Positions 45,466-56,416 of a stretch of DNA of 64,000 nt are shown in pieces. Source of the DNA: Spirometra erinaceieuropaei (lineage: Eukaryota > Platyhelminthes > Cestoda > Diphyllobothriidea > Diphyllobothriidae); the NCBI GenBank assembly GCA_902702965.1, contig CACRXP010000022.1:45977-109976 (forward strand), written 5' to 3'. Under the pieces are notes generated by a model. The model ran no database searches. It saw nothing but the letters and a program-made list of their open reading frames with translations, and had not been told where the DNA came from. Each line of letters begins with the position of its first letter. Position 1 is the stretch's first letter. Made by a program: the position numbers and the translations under genes.

Positions 45466-46460
45466 GAGTTTTTTGGTCAGCAACAGGCCCTGTTTGTGTG
45501 GGGCAAGGAACTTTTGGACTTGTCCTTCAGAAGTTCTTATTTCGGTTATTTTGGTTTCAGTTATCTTGGACTTGTCATCGCTTATGTGCGTTAAGTCGAG
45601 ACAAGTAGGGCTTTTTGACCTTTTTGAGATTCGGTAAAGTGTGGAGTGTACAGTACATGTTTGAACCTGTAAACAAAGCATTATTTTAACGGGCTTACTG
45701 TCACTTTCGGAGTTGTCTTTTAGCGGACTTCATTCTAGAATTTATACCACAGAGGCTGGTATTGCGTGGCATATTGTAAATGAAAATGAAAGTCGTTGTC
45801 GCTCCTGTTGACATCGTCTGTGGTAATCTCCAGATGGGGTAAGTCAGTAGTTCCTCCACGAGCCACTCTGTACTTGATAGAAAGTCAGCATTCGCGAACC
45901 ATGATAGGCACTTTCCTATCGAATTCTGCACCTGCTAAATAACTTATGGTACCGGACACCTGCCCCTTTGAGTTAAAGCCTGGTGCTCTGTGCGTGGATC
46001 CAGGTCGTGCGTGGCACATGCAGACGGGCTGTTACAGCTCTGTAAGACACTGCGCGCAATCATTGCATCAGCTGGCTGACCGGCTCGAACGACAGACTCG
46101 TGCATGGGAGAAGAAGGATGGAGTTAGATTGATCCTAGAGACCGTGTTTCCACGGTTCTTCAGCTCACTTCCTCACTATAAACAAGCCAGCTCGCTTTTA
46201 AGCCATGGCGGCGTGCTAACTCCGTGCCATGGAAGGCTGCCAACTAACAGGATAAATCGGTCCTCTCAGGACGAGGAGTAAGGCCGCAGAGGATTCGTCT
46301 TACTGCGGCCTCTATGGCATTCCCACTCATATGGGGATCTGAGTTGCTCCTTTCTTGTTTCCGTGAAAACCAGGCACTTGTGGCGTGCGTAGTCGGGCTG
46401 TCAACCACCTGCGCCCTCTCCCGATTCCAGTTGTCCTGCCATCGGGCCCAGGCAAATGAC

Positions 46461-46546
46461 GGAGAAGAAAGTGCGCAGACGCTGCACAGTTCGCAAGTCG
46501 ACGTTCCAGCGTCCACCAAACTGTGTGACATACGGTATATATCGCA
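46461..46546 (+). repeat. Left of two approximately 86-bp direct repeats around a LINE fragment
   Basis: From GAGAAGAAAGTGCGCAGACG through CGTCCACCAAACTGTGTGAC to CGGTATATATCG this matches 47292-47375 at about 80% identity. The same tail-repeat family occurs, inverted, near 47880-47970. Confidence 0.65.
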
Positions 46547-47285
46547 GTGGTGGACAACTTCCCCTATCGGGGCAGTAACCTCACCCGCAGCACGAAAATG
46601 GACGACAAAGTAGCCCTCCAGATTTCGAAGGCCAGTCAAGCCTTCGGTCGTCTTCAACGCACAGTTTGGAATCGTCACGGTCTCCAGCTCAGCACGAAAC
46701 TGAAGGTGTACAAGGTCGTCATCCTCCCGACGCTGATGTATGGGGCAGAGACTTGGACGGTGTACACGAAGCAGGCACGCCGACTCAACGACTTCCACCT
46801 CAGCTGTCTTCGCCGCATACTGAAGCTGAGGCGGCCGGACCCAATCTCAGACACTGGCGTACTGAAGCGACGGTAATTCTCAGCATCTACGCCGTGCTGA
46901 GACAGCTGCAACTGCGTTGGAGCGGCCACCTCATGCGGATGGACGATGAACGGCCACCCAGACGACTCTTCTATGGAGACGTCGCCACGAATTCCCGCCG
47001 TCAAGGAGGTCAGGCCCATCGATAGAAGGATACTCTGAAGTCCTCTCTGAAGTGTCTGCAAACCAACCCGACCAACTGCGAAGAACTCGCTCGAGATCGA
47101 CCGACATGGAGGAGGTGAGTCAAGGCAGGTGCTGCGATCTACGAAGCCAACCGCATTGTCGCCGCGAAAGCCAAACGCGAAACACGCAAATCTCAGCTGC
47201 GCCCACCCCGCAATGCCAACGCACAACCGTCTCCAACGTGTCCACGGTGTAAGTGGACATTCTGGGAGCCAATTGGATTTGTTGG
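46547..47285 (+). mobile_element. RTE-like LINE fragment (end of reverse transcriptase)
   Basis: The + strand encodes the C-terminal part of the reverse transcriptase: [20 protein letters not shown] (about 46599), [35 protein letters not shown], then in the next frame LQLRWSGHLMRMDDERPPRR and LFYGDV. A CxxC finger start lies near 47235-47275. It is nearly identical, in opposite orientation, to 52503-53136. Frameshifts after GVLKRR and near 47025 break it. It serves as the empty-site reference for the CR1 insertion at 53137. Confidence 0.85.
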
Positions 47286-47291
47286 TTTGGA

Positions 47292-47375
47292 GAAGAGAAT
47301 GTGGCGGACGCTGCGCATTTTGCAAGTCGCCGGTCCAGCGTCCACCAATCTGTGTGACACACGGTATATATCACC
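47292..47375 (+). repeat. Right of two approximately 86-bp direct repeats around a LINE fragment
   Basis: GAGAAGAGAATGTGGCGGAC through CGTCCACCAATCTGTGTGAC to CGGTATATATCA corresponds to 46461-46546. The LINE sequence diverges from its sister copy exactly before this point (47286). Confidence 0.65.
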
Positions 47376-47799
47376 GTTTGCGACGGCCGAGCTGACACGT
47401 CATGGTTACATACTGCCTATGATGACGGTTGAATCGGTCATGTTCATCGGCCCAAAAGACAGTGTAATGCTGTAGTTTTAAACGTGACGATCCTAGGGAG
47501 CACGTCAATTCCATGTAATAGGAGTAGTTGATTTACGGAAATTAGACAAAAAGATAGTTGAAAGGGAATTAGGTATTGCACTCTCTCAAGCATGACCTAG
47601 CATTGTCAGCGGCCCCTAAAATGGGCGACGCGGTAGATACGATGGACCAACACAGGAGCCGCATCGGATTCTGGCAGACGTTATCGACAATGAGCACCCA
47701 TAACAAATGCCAAAATTCGGCGTGCGGTGACAGGCCCATTTTAGTCTCGCGCCTCGCCAGTTGGGATCCCTGCCGACCCTCCTCGTTTGTTGTTGTTGT

Positions 47800-47990
47800 T
47801 GATTAAAATCCTGGTAAAGTGTGTGTTTTGGACGAGGGTGTGTGGAGTGGTAGTCCAGGTGCAGGTCCAGCTGTGCCAGCCACCTACGCCCTCCCCCGCC
47901 TCCGGTCTTCCTGACTCTGTCATGGCATTGGTTGGGAGGAGGAGATAGCGCGGCAGGTGCTGCACAAGTCTACTATGACTTTGAATTAAT
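47800..47990 (-). repeat. RTE-like LINE tail repeat
   Basis: GTGTGTGGAGTGG, CGCCCTCCCCCGCCTCCGGT and CTTCCTGACTCTGTCATGGC (+ strand text), then GGAGATAGCGCGGCAGGTGC, match the tail at 32340-32530. It ends with TTGAATTAATTCACGC, similar to the tail end at 32360. Confidence 0.6.
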
Positions 47991-48079
47991 TCACGCTAAA
48001 GTCCCCGTTCATGTTCTAACAATGCTGTGCAGTTCACGATAGACATTATCAGAATCGATGGTCTAACCGTCGTCGCAAT

Positions 48080-48370
48080 GACCGAGGGGTAGCCGGTAAT
48101 TCGGATAGGTATGAGGTGGCATATCAACTGCATCCTCTAAATCCTGCAACCCCTGCGTACTCAATACCTTTGTATGATGTTCCTTATGATAGTGGGTTCG
48201 GATATGAATACTAATTGCCGCACAAACAAATTTCCTATTTCAGCGATTGCATCTACCTCATCTGAACCGTACCCAGGAACTCGCATTTCCGCTAGATCCC
48301 ATAGGTGCCCATGGGCTCGTTGTAGTTTTTCAGTCAACGCGTTGGCTTACTTGGTCATTCACTATGGTTT
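48080..48370 (+). repeat. Copy 4 of the hammerhead-like repeat family
   Basis: GCATCCTCTAAATCCTGCAA, then TTATGATAGTGGGTTCGGAT, CCTATTTCAGCGATTGCATC and CCAGGAACTCGCATTTCCGC, parallel copy 3 and copy 5. The core box is destroyed. Decayed. Confidence 0.5.
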
Positions 48371-48929
48371 TGGTTATGCCTGTGAAAGGTGATCAAAAAT
48401 AATGGATAATAACACGCTCGTTTTCGTCTCCGGCATTCCTCTGTAGGCACTGCACTGACAGGCTGGAGCGTTCGTTCGCGTCTTGACAACCTAGCGGTCA
48501 GCCAACAAGAAGGGGGGGGGCAGTTCTGGTAGTTAGCCCACCGCATGCCACGGGATTGGCACCGTAGCTGTTAGTGAAATCCATTTCTCCAAAAAGGCCA
48601 AATGGAGGTGGGTGCCCGTTACGCCTACCTTAGAACCACTTGAACGCTAACGACGGAGAAGTCCGACGTCAACTCGCCCAGGAAAAGAGAGTGCATTTGG
48701 CTCATTTTAACGACAAAGCTAACGCCAAAAGGCGAAGACTAGTGGACCACGGGCTGAAACGGGGGCACAATGCTTGGCTTACTCGAAGAGCCGGAGAAAT
48801 TCAAGAATACGTCGACTGAGGCGTGATGAAAATTTTCCCCGCGGCGATCAAAGCAGTCTGCAGCCGTCGAGATAACTGAACTGTTCCACTGCCCAGTTAA
48901 GACGACACAACCCTACTGTCAGCGAAGTC

Positions 48930-49240
48930 GCAGACCCTGGATCGCTGGGCAGCGCACATTTACAGCGTTCTCAAGCACCCCTATACAATCTGCGAAGAAA
49001 TCATCGCTAGAAGCGAACAGAGGAGTTCCAGGAAGCAGTTTAGAAGACGAAGATGCGATCGCTGGAACATAAAATTTATTGGCGCGACGTTTCGGATTCT
49101 CACTCGAACCCATCATCAGAGACAGTTGCAGATAAGGGTAGTGGTGGCACAAGGAGCAGTATTTATAGCACGTTACTGCCGTGGGACCGTATGCGTGCTA
49201 TAATTAACAGCTCTCACAATCACCGCTGGGATCGTAATTG
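48930..49240 (-). repeat. Copy 5 of the hammerhead-like repeat family (best core)
   Basis: Minus-strand order: GTGCTATAAATACTGCTCCT, TTGTGCCACCACTACCCTTA, TCTGCAACTGTCTCTGATGA, the core, AATAAA, then CGATCGCATCTTCGTCTTCT, TGCTTCCTGGAACTCCTCTG and TTCGCTTCTAGCGATGAT. The last part matches copy 1 at 2812-2860. Confidence 0.65.
49086..49119 (-). ncRNA. Hammerhead-ribozyme-like core
   Basis: Reading the minus strand: CTGATGA (49119-49113), one T, stem II GGGTTC/GAATCC (49111-49106 and 49099-49094, including one G-T pair) closing the hexaloop GAGTGA, then GAAAC (49093-49089) and GTC (49088-49086). These are the three conserved hammerhead boxes in type I order. Stem III would be only two base pairs with no loop (AC/GT), as described for hammerheads in Penelope-like elements and some satellites, which are thought to act as dimers. 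Stem I is weak here but can be drawn in copy 2 (6496-6553). Activity is not shown by the sequence. Confidence 0.45.
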
Positions 49241-50790
49241 ATGCGATGATAGTTTGTCAGTCCGCGTTCGAGTCGTTAATGGCCGCGATTTCGTCATCCG
49301 TATAGGACGCTGGCGTGACGACGGCTCGGCAAATGAGCTCACTGTCCCTAGGATTGCTGCACCCCTTTGCCATCAACCGAATTCGTTAAGTGGTCACCAA
49401 CGATGGCCTTCATATTACAGGCACAATCTCCGTCTTAGCATTACTGTACAGTTTGGACCTTCCTCTAAAGCAAGACATATTCCTAATATTTCGTAGAAAC
49501 TTCAACACGACCGTTGCAACTCGTCAACTTCCATATATATCTAAACAGACATTAAGCATACTTTGTAACCCCCCCCCCTCCAGGATCTGGAAAAGGCCTT
49601 CGACACAGTGAACACCGATAAACTCTGAAAAAGAATGTTGGAATCCGGACGTTCGTTGCGATTTACGCAGATTTTGCGACAGTCTCACGGCAGAACAATG
49701 ACTCGTGTAACGAATAATTGGCAATCTTGGAAGCGTTCGCGGTGAAAAATTTGTTGATTTAGAGTTGTGTATTCGCACTCACCCTCATCAAGCTTTTTTA
49801 GCTGAAAGGTAGGTGGGCGTTTGCCATGATAATATGCGAGGAATCAACATCGCCAACCAAATTGTTGAACAACTACTAAACATACGACGCATACAATCAA
49901 CCACGTGAGTCTCCAAGGCCGGTGTTTATGACCTCTTCGAAGATAATTGCAGGCCTAACATCACAATGGACGCATGCATGTAGCGGTGCATGGACCTCTT
50001 TGCCTTCGGCTGTTCAAACTTCGGGCCGACTACCAACACGCTGAAGCGCCATCCGATAAATACAGCAGGCTCAGAATCATCGTTAATGAAAGTTGCATCG
50101 AACCCACGGACATATTCGTGTTCCTGAAGGGCATACCTTTAGCAGTCTGCTGCCGTGGCTGCCTGTGTGATCGGGTACCCATGTCGCCTTGTATCCGTCT
50201 GGATTTCCTTATAAATTCGCTGCTTGAGCCGCGAGTGATTAGGCACCGGCTTGGCGAGTGCTCGACGCTGAAATCTTCACTGAATGGCTGCAGGCGATCA
50301 AAGTCCATGCACACATATGCGCTTCGTCCCCAGGCTAATGCAATACAGTACACGCGAGGCATTAACAACAGACGACATTTGGCTCCTACGGCATGCATGT
50401 GAATCAGTTGGTCACCACAGATATGGCACGTGAAACGTCTCATTTAAGACCATGAACATCTCACCTAGGCGAAAAACTTCTCAGCGTGGTTTGGTGCGTG
50501 GCGCGGTAAGCAGCTTGTGTGTGGCACGTGCCGACAAACTGTTCAACTCACTGCTTCCCGTCCACCTCCGAGCATTTTAACTTTGTCTCGCCACGAGAAC
50601 AAGGCAGTTGAGGCAGGAGAGAGGTCGCAATAGTCTGTTTAATAAGAAAAGAATTCAAACGCAGGTCACCGCTGCTGGACTTGACTTGTATGTCGATGGT
50701 GGGCGAGGTCCGACCCGGCCCCTTTGTTGTTTGTGTGAAAAACTGGTCCATCTGGCACCGACCTGGTGTGTATGTGACACGCCTAGGCGG
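49241..50790. other. No recognised gene; one minus-strand frame of note
   Basis: The minus-strand frame 50030-50443 starts MRRFTCHICGDQL and has an isolated CxxC, but no complete zinc finger or other domain, and a + frame overlaps it almost entirely. It may be a remnant of an element. A run of nine C lies near 49567-49577. Confidence 0.3.
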
Positions 50791-51059
50791 ATTATTTATG
50801 TTCGTAAATCATCGAGCCGTCTTCCGTCTCCGGTCCTCCTGACTCTGTCTTGACACTGGATTCCGGTGGGTAGGAGAGGGCAGAGTGCAGGTAAATGCAG
50901 GCCACGTCTGCCATCATCATAAGCTAATTCATGCCTAAGTCGCCGTCCCTGTGCGCTCCATGCCGTGGGGCACATGTTGGACATTGACAGTCTGACAGTT
51001 CGCCTGTTCGACTTTCGCATCCAACGATGTCCATCGTGTGCTCCACAGCAGGATGAGAG

Positions 51060-51530
51060 CAGGGGCGGTGACTTGCGCGTGATTTATAGTAGGCGTCGAC
51101 ATGCGCTGCATCTGCCGCACTCTTTCCTCCTCCACATGGACCCGGTATCAAGAAGACCAGAGACGGGGGAAGGCGCAGGTGGATGGCGCGGTCGGGCCCA
51201 CACCCTGGCGTTCCACACCACACCCCCTGGTTCACACAAAAAATAACCAGGTTTTTGACCAACAACAAAGAGAATGGAGGTTGGCACGGCCGAAGCCGCG
51301 CCTAGGCGTGCCCTCACACCTGGCTTGGATACTGCGGAGTGAGAGTGCCATAAAGACCACATTAAGAAGGAGCCATTGCAGCCTGACTCTCAGACCATCA
51401 GCCAGCCACTCCACAGAAGCCCACAACAGTGGGTCGACTGCGAGGCCCAAGTTGTCCCGTCAGTTGGCAACCTTCCAAGCTACGGCTTTTAGCGTACTGT
51501 GATAGCTTCGAGCGCGTAAAATTGTTTATA
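51060..51530 (-). repeat. RTE-like LINE tail, second tandem copy
   Basis: Read on the minus strand it repeats the order of 51530-51940: CGTAGCTTGGAAGGTTGCCA, TGTGGAGTGGCTGGCTGATG, ATGGCTCCTTCTTAATGTGG, CACTCTCACTCCGC and the CCACCTGCGCCTTCCCCCGT block. It ends CTACTATAAATCACGCGCAA. A third, partial block (50815-50940) follows. Hence the 3' tail has been amplified locally. Confidence 0.65.
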
Positions 51531-52011
51531 GTGAGTAGAATGTGCTGAGTCGTCGACCTCACTCGCCCTTCCCATTCCCCTGTCTCAGCCACTGTCCGAG
51601 ATGGTCAGCTGACTGGAGCAGGGAATGGTAGCAGTGGCTGACATAGTCTTGTGACTTCGTCTGCGCGCGCCGCATGCAGGATCTGGTCCCCCAAACACAA
51701 GCACGAGGCTTTCACACAACGGGATTGAGCAGCGTACTTCTCACATGCGTGAGAGTGCCGTGGAAGGAGTTTTTTTCAGCCCGGCTCTCAACCCACCAGT
51801 CCGCCAATCCACGCAAACACACACAGGTGGACGGACTGCGTGGATCGAGTTGAGGCGTCAGTCAGCAGCCTTCTAATCCGCGGAGCTTGACGCGCAGGAA
51901 GAGTCTCAGACTTCAGCCACCCATGCAACAGGAGCCGCACGGAGACCGAGTTGAGACACGCACTTCCCACTTGCGCAGGAGGTGTCAATTGGATGCTTGT
52001 GGTGGGTGGTG

Positions 52012-52344
52012 TTAATGTGCAAGGAAACGGTGGTAAGAGAAACTGTGATGCAGAAGATTTTCGTGGATACGCATGTGGCCCAATAGGCCCATGCGGTGCA
52101 TGAATGTGCGAGGGCAATGTAGGCGGATGCGGCGGGTGTAGGTTACTGCCTCCGGCACTGGTTTGCCAGTCTCTCTGCAATGTATTTGCAATTGACCGAC
52201 CAGGCTGATGTGTGAGGTGGAGGTGCGGTCGCAACGAGGACAGGTATAGACCAGATCCTCACCACTGATGTCGAGGGTGGTAGTGCTGGTGTTTGTTGGT
52301 GTGTCACGATTGTGTGTCAAGTTGATGTGCGTGGCAGACGCCAC
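52012..52344 (-). pseudogene. LINE C-terminal C2H2 zinc-finger frame
   Basis: DLVYTCPRCDRTSTSHISLV, then GQLQIHC forms one CxxC...H...C finger. HCPRTFMHRMGLLGHMRIHE is a second, degenerate one lacking its first Cys. Tandem C-terminal fingers of this sort follow the reverse transcriptase in this LINE group and probably bind template RNA or target DNA. Confidence 0.6.
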
Positions 52345-53132
52345 AGCGACAGACGTTCAGGCAATAGGGGAGGATGAGGAAGAGGAGGATGGAAATGGTG
52401 GTTCAGGAGGGCGGCCAGAATTTGTTTACGGCGTAGAATGCGAAGAGAGGTGGACGGAGAGGTGATGGTTGGTGCTCTCCGAGCGGTGCAGCTGATCCGA
52501 AAGTGTCCAACAAATCCAATTGGCTCCCAGAATGTCCACTTACACCGTGGACACGTTGGAGACGGTTGTGCGTTGGCATTGCGGGGTGGGCGCAGCTGAG
52601 ATTTGCGTGTTTCGCGTTTGGCTTTCGCGGCGACAATGCGGTTGGCTTCGTAGATCGCAGCACCTGCCTTGACTCACCTCCTCCATGTCGGTCGATCTCG
52701 AGCGAGTTCTTCGCAGTTGGTCGGGTTGGTTTGCAGACACTTCAGAGAGGACTTCAGAGTATCCTTCTATCGATGGGCCTGACCTCCTTGACGGCGGGAA
52801 TTCGTGGCGACGTCTCCATAGAAGAGTCGTCTGGGTGGCCGTTCATCGTCCATCCGCATGAGGTGGCCGCTCCACCGCGGTTGCAGCTGTCTCAGCACGG
52901 CGTAGATGCTGAGAATTATCGTCGCTTCAGTACGTCAGTGTCTGAGATTGGGTCCGGCCGCCTCAGCTTCAGTATGCGGCGAAGACAGCTGAGGTGGAAG
53001 TCGTTGAGTCGGCGTGCCTGCTTCGTGTACACCGTCCAAGTCTCTGCCCCATACATCAGCGTCGGGAGGATGACGACCTTGTACACCTTCAGTTTCGTGC
53101 TGAGCTGGAGACCGTGACGATTCCAAACTGTG

Positions 53133-53136
53133 CGTT
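53133..53136. repeat. Target duplication of the CR1 insertion (left), CGTT
   Basis: The uninterrupted copy reads CTGTGCGTTGAAGACG. Here the left flank is CTGTGCGTT and the right flank CGTTGAAGACG, giving a 4-bp duplication. It could be longer or shorter by a base because of ambiguity. Confidence 0.6.
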
Positions 53137-53267
53137 CAGTTCAGTTCAGTTTATTGAGGGAAATAGGCGTAAGCCTTTGAGTAACCTATTTGCAACGTAA
53201 AAAACGTGTGGTGTACAGATAGATGTTCTGGGCTGAAATAGTTCGAACACGCCTGTAATGGTGGGAC

Positions 53268-55139
53268 TCAATGAGAAGGAGTTACAGGGGGTGTGCTCGA
53301 CTTCTCATCGCTCTTGGTCATTTCGGAACATAAATATGTCCAGATTCTTTTAAAACTTTGTATAGATGGTGACATCACAACATCTGCGGGAAGCTCATTC
53401 CATGGTTTGACCACCCGAACCGAGAAGGAGAACTTCCGCACATCCAGCCGTGCCTGCTGAGTGCGCAGTTTTAACGGGTGACCTCGGAGGTTGGTCGTGG
53501 TAGCAAATTCAAAAAAGTCCTCGAAGGCCAGACTGCAATCCAACCCCTTTACAATGCGGAAGGCTTGCAAGAGATCCCCGCGAAGTTGCCCGTAACTAAA
53601 AGGAAAGAGGTTCAGATTTACTAGGCGGGTTGCATAAGGAAAGGAGCTCTGACCCCTAACCATCTTCGTGGCTCTCCTCTGGACTCTTTCGAGGCAGTTT
53701 TGATCCACAACAGCCCACGGCCTCCAAGCTTGTATGCCGTACTCTAAATGCGGCCGGACAAATGTTCCGAATGTTTTGGAGAAAGCTTCTTCGTCAAAGT
53801 CCATAAACGCACGCTTTATGGCGTACAGTACGGACATTGCGCTTTTTGCCACCCTCGAACAGTGAGCGGAGGGTGTTAGGGAACTCGTCGTAAGCACACC
53901 GAGGTCCCTTTGGGCTTCGACCTCTTGTAGGGCTGCACCGCCCAGAAAGTAGTCTCTTGTGCTGGCCGATCTGGCTGTGTTGCCTAGGCGAAGTATGCTA
54001 CATTTGGCAACGTTGAACCGCAGGAGCCAACGGTTTGACCGCTCCTCCAACCGATTCAGGTTTATCTGCAGTCTGTCTTCATCGGCAGGACCCCGAATTA
54101 CACTCCATATCTTCATGTCATCCGCAAACATTGCTACTTCACAGTCTAAATCTCTTGCGGCATCGTCAACGTAGACAAGGAACAAAATGGGTCCCAGTAC
54201 TGAACCCTGGGAGACACCACTCTCGACCATAGCCGGATCTGATTTTCCCCGACCGACGCACACAACCTGGTGTCGACCCACAAGGAAGTTTTCGATCCAT
54301 TTAAGGAAGTTGCCACCGATCCCTATTTTTTTCAGCTTATGTAAGAGCATTTGGTGTGGCACAGTGTCGAAAGCCTTCTGTAAGTCGATGAAGGCTATGT
54401 GGACCGCGTGCCTGTCGTCGAGAGCTCGGGTCCAGCTCTGGAGAGATTGCAGCAGGTTTGTCGTGCAGGATCTTCCTTTTCGGAACCCATGTTGGCATTT
54501 CGATAGCAGGCCGTGAACTTCCAGGAATTGCATCAGTTCAGTCTTTATGATCCTTTCCATAACTTTGCAGAGAATGCATGTCAGGCTTATGGGCCAGTAA
54601 TTTGTCGTCGCTGCCCTGTTACCTCCTTTGTGTAGCGGAGTAATATGCGCCAGCTTCCAATCGATAGGAAGTATTCCAGTGTAAAATGACGTTTGAAAGA
54701 GCATTGACAAAGGCACAGAGAGCTCACTGGCAAGTTCCTTCAGAAGCTTGGATGGAATCTCGTCTGGTCCTGGCGACTTCGATTCGTTCAATGCCTCTAA
54801 TTCTCTTCGGACAATGCCTTCTGAGAAGAGTATATCACTGACGCCTGGAGTCGGCAGTTCTTCTGTGGAGGGAGGAAGGAACCTTGCCTCGTTTGTGTAG
54901 ACTGATTGGAAAAACCGTGAAAAATACGCAGCTTTATCCCTACTATCAGCGATCTCAACGCCATCAGTAGTCTTTATCAAGTGGATTTGATGCCTGCTCC
55001 TTGTACTTCGTCGGAGGTAGCTGTAGAGCAATTTTGGGTTCTGCGTTGCTTTTGTAGCAAGTTCTTCTCGAATTCCCGCCGCGTCTGCATTATCAGCTTC
55101 CTCAGTTTGTTCATCTGTGTCTTGTAGGTGTTGAAGCAT
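53268..55139 (-). pseudogene. CR1 ORF2, reverse transcriptase domain
   Basis: 623 open codons. The order is LKELASELSVPLSMLFQTSF, LAHITPLHKGGNRA, GFRKGRSC, FIDLQKAFDTVPHQML (motif A), SGVSQGSVLGPILFLVYVDD (motif B) and MFADDMKIWSVI (motif C with FADD intact), then the thumb and connection region through EYGIQAWRPWAV. The enzyme makes cDNA by target-primed reverse transcription. The true frame starts upstream in the endonuclease part and enters this one after a one-base shift near 55070. The C-terminal 20 or so residues are shifted compared with the copy at 16027-16551. Confidence 0.9.
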
Positions 55140-56416
55140 TCAGCTTGTCTAGTGACGCAGTATTTTCTCCACAATTTGTGCTTCCTGTTGATTTCTTTCT
55201 CAAGGTTGCTATTTAGCCACCCAAGGCGTTTGTTCAGTCTTACACTAGTCAGTGGGCAGTGGTTGTTGATGAGCTGCAGAAGGACATTCTTGAACAGCTC
55301 CCAGTCATCGTTGGCACTTCCCGTAAACAATGAGCACCAGTCAAGACCGGATAAGTCTGCCCTCATCTGATTGAAGTTGCCCCGCCAAACATTACGCCAT
55401 TTGTGGTCTGGAGTATGTGAAATGGAGAAAAACGAATAATCCCACATAAGCACTGTGTGGTCACTTCGGCCAAGGGGCGGCATGGAGACGATCTCGTCTA
55501 TGATGTCTGGTGTTTTCGTAAAGACCAGAACCAGGCAGTTTGCCTGGTTTGCGTCGTGTTCCCAACGTGTTCTCGTTGGGAACATTACATGTTGTGTGAG
55601 GCACGCATTTACTGTTTTGTTCAGCAGATGGTAATCGAATGCCGATTTTGGACCTGACGCTTGGAGGGTATTCCAGTTTGTTCCAGGTGCGTTGAAGTCG
55701 CCCATGATCAAGATGTTAGGTCCACTGGAAAATTTCTCTTACTGCTCCAATAGTTGAGTGTCGGCAATTTGGTCTGTCCTAGGTGGTCGGTAGACAGTGA
55801 GGACATCGGGACACGGGGAACCGGTAGCTTTGATGGTCAACCAGATAGCTTCCGTACTGCACGCAAACTTGGTGGTGTTATCCGACACTGCCAGACCGTC
55901 ATTCACATACACAACGATACCACCACCCTGACGATGTTCCCTGTCCCTCCGATAAATTTGGTATCCAGGCAGGGCTACTTCGTTATCGCTAATATTCCCG
56001 GACAGCCAGATCTCAGTTACTGCTAAAACATCTGGAGACAGCTCAACAAGGCAAAGTTTTAGTTCGTCTAGTTTCGATATGAGGCTTTGGGCATTCGCGT
56101 ACAAGCACCTCAGTTTAGCACCAGCCGAATTTCCCGTTGCATTTGTTACTGCTGTGAGCATTACTCCGTTATCGCGGACGTCGTGTTCTCTAGGCTCTTC
56201 CGTTGCCTGATTGGTTCCATTTACATGCCTTGTTTCAGTCAGATCACTGGACGCTACGGGCTCACTTGTGTTGGCGCCTTGATCAGGTGGTTCAACGAAG
56301 GTGTCTGTTTTAGCTGAGTAGCTGTCGTCGTTCGTAGTATTACAGGCTGGCTCCACTGAAACGGTATATATTTCCGAACTACCTTCCCCTAAAGATAGCC
56401 AGATTGTGTTCGCCAT
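55070..56416 (-). pseudogene. CR1 ORF2, apurinic-type endonuclease domain
   Basis: From the ATG at 56416 the frame runs to 55739 with CLYANAQSLISKLDELK, VLAVTEIWLSGNISD (catalytic Glu) and GGIVVYVNDGL. A TAA at 55739-55741 interrupts it. The same frame continues with IMGDFNAPGTNW (GDFN), and NPSDH-like LGRSDHTVLMWDY, to about 55070, where a one-base shift leads into the reverse transcriptase frame. The domain makes the first target nick. All visible catalytic residues (N, E, DFN, SDH) remain. Confidence 0.85.

Larger units (their letters stand above)
51530..53136 (-). mobile_element. RTE-like LINE, 3' segment of the interrupted copy
   Basis: This part holds the last portion of the reverse transcriptase (from 53136: [42 protein letters not shown]), zinc-finger frames and a first copy of the 3' tail. 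The sequence up to 53136 is continuous with 58073 onward once the CR1 element is removed, as the unbroken copy at 46640-46680 shows. The frame is shifted at the same places as the copy at 46547-47285, so the two are close relatives or share a master copy. Confidence 0.8.

Noticed and set aside
46244..46798. 184-codon minus-strand frame
   Set aside because: It overlaps the LINE fragment in antisense, and its N-terminal part is antisense of the tail repeat.
52503..53117. 204-codon + strand frame, and its near-identical partner at 46675-47325 (-)
   Set aside because: Both are antisense shadows of the RTE-like reverse transcriptase. Their similarity follows from the repeat.
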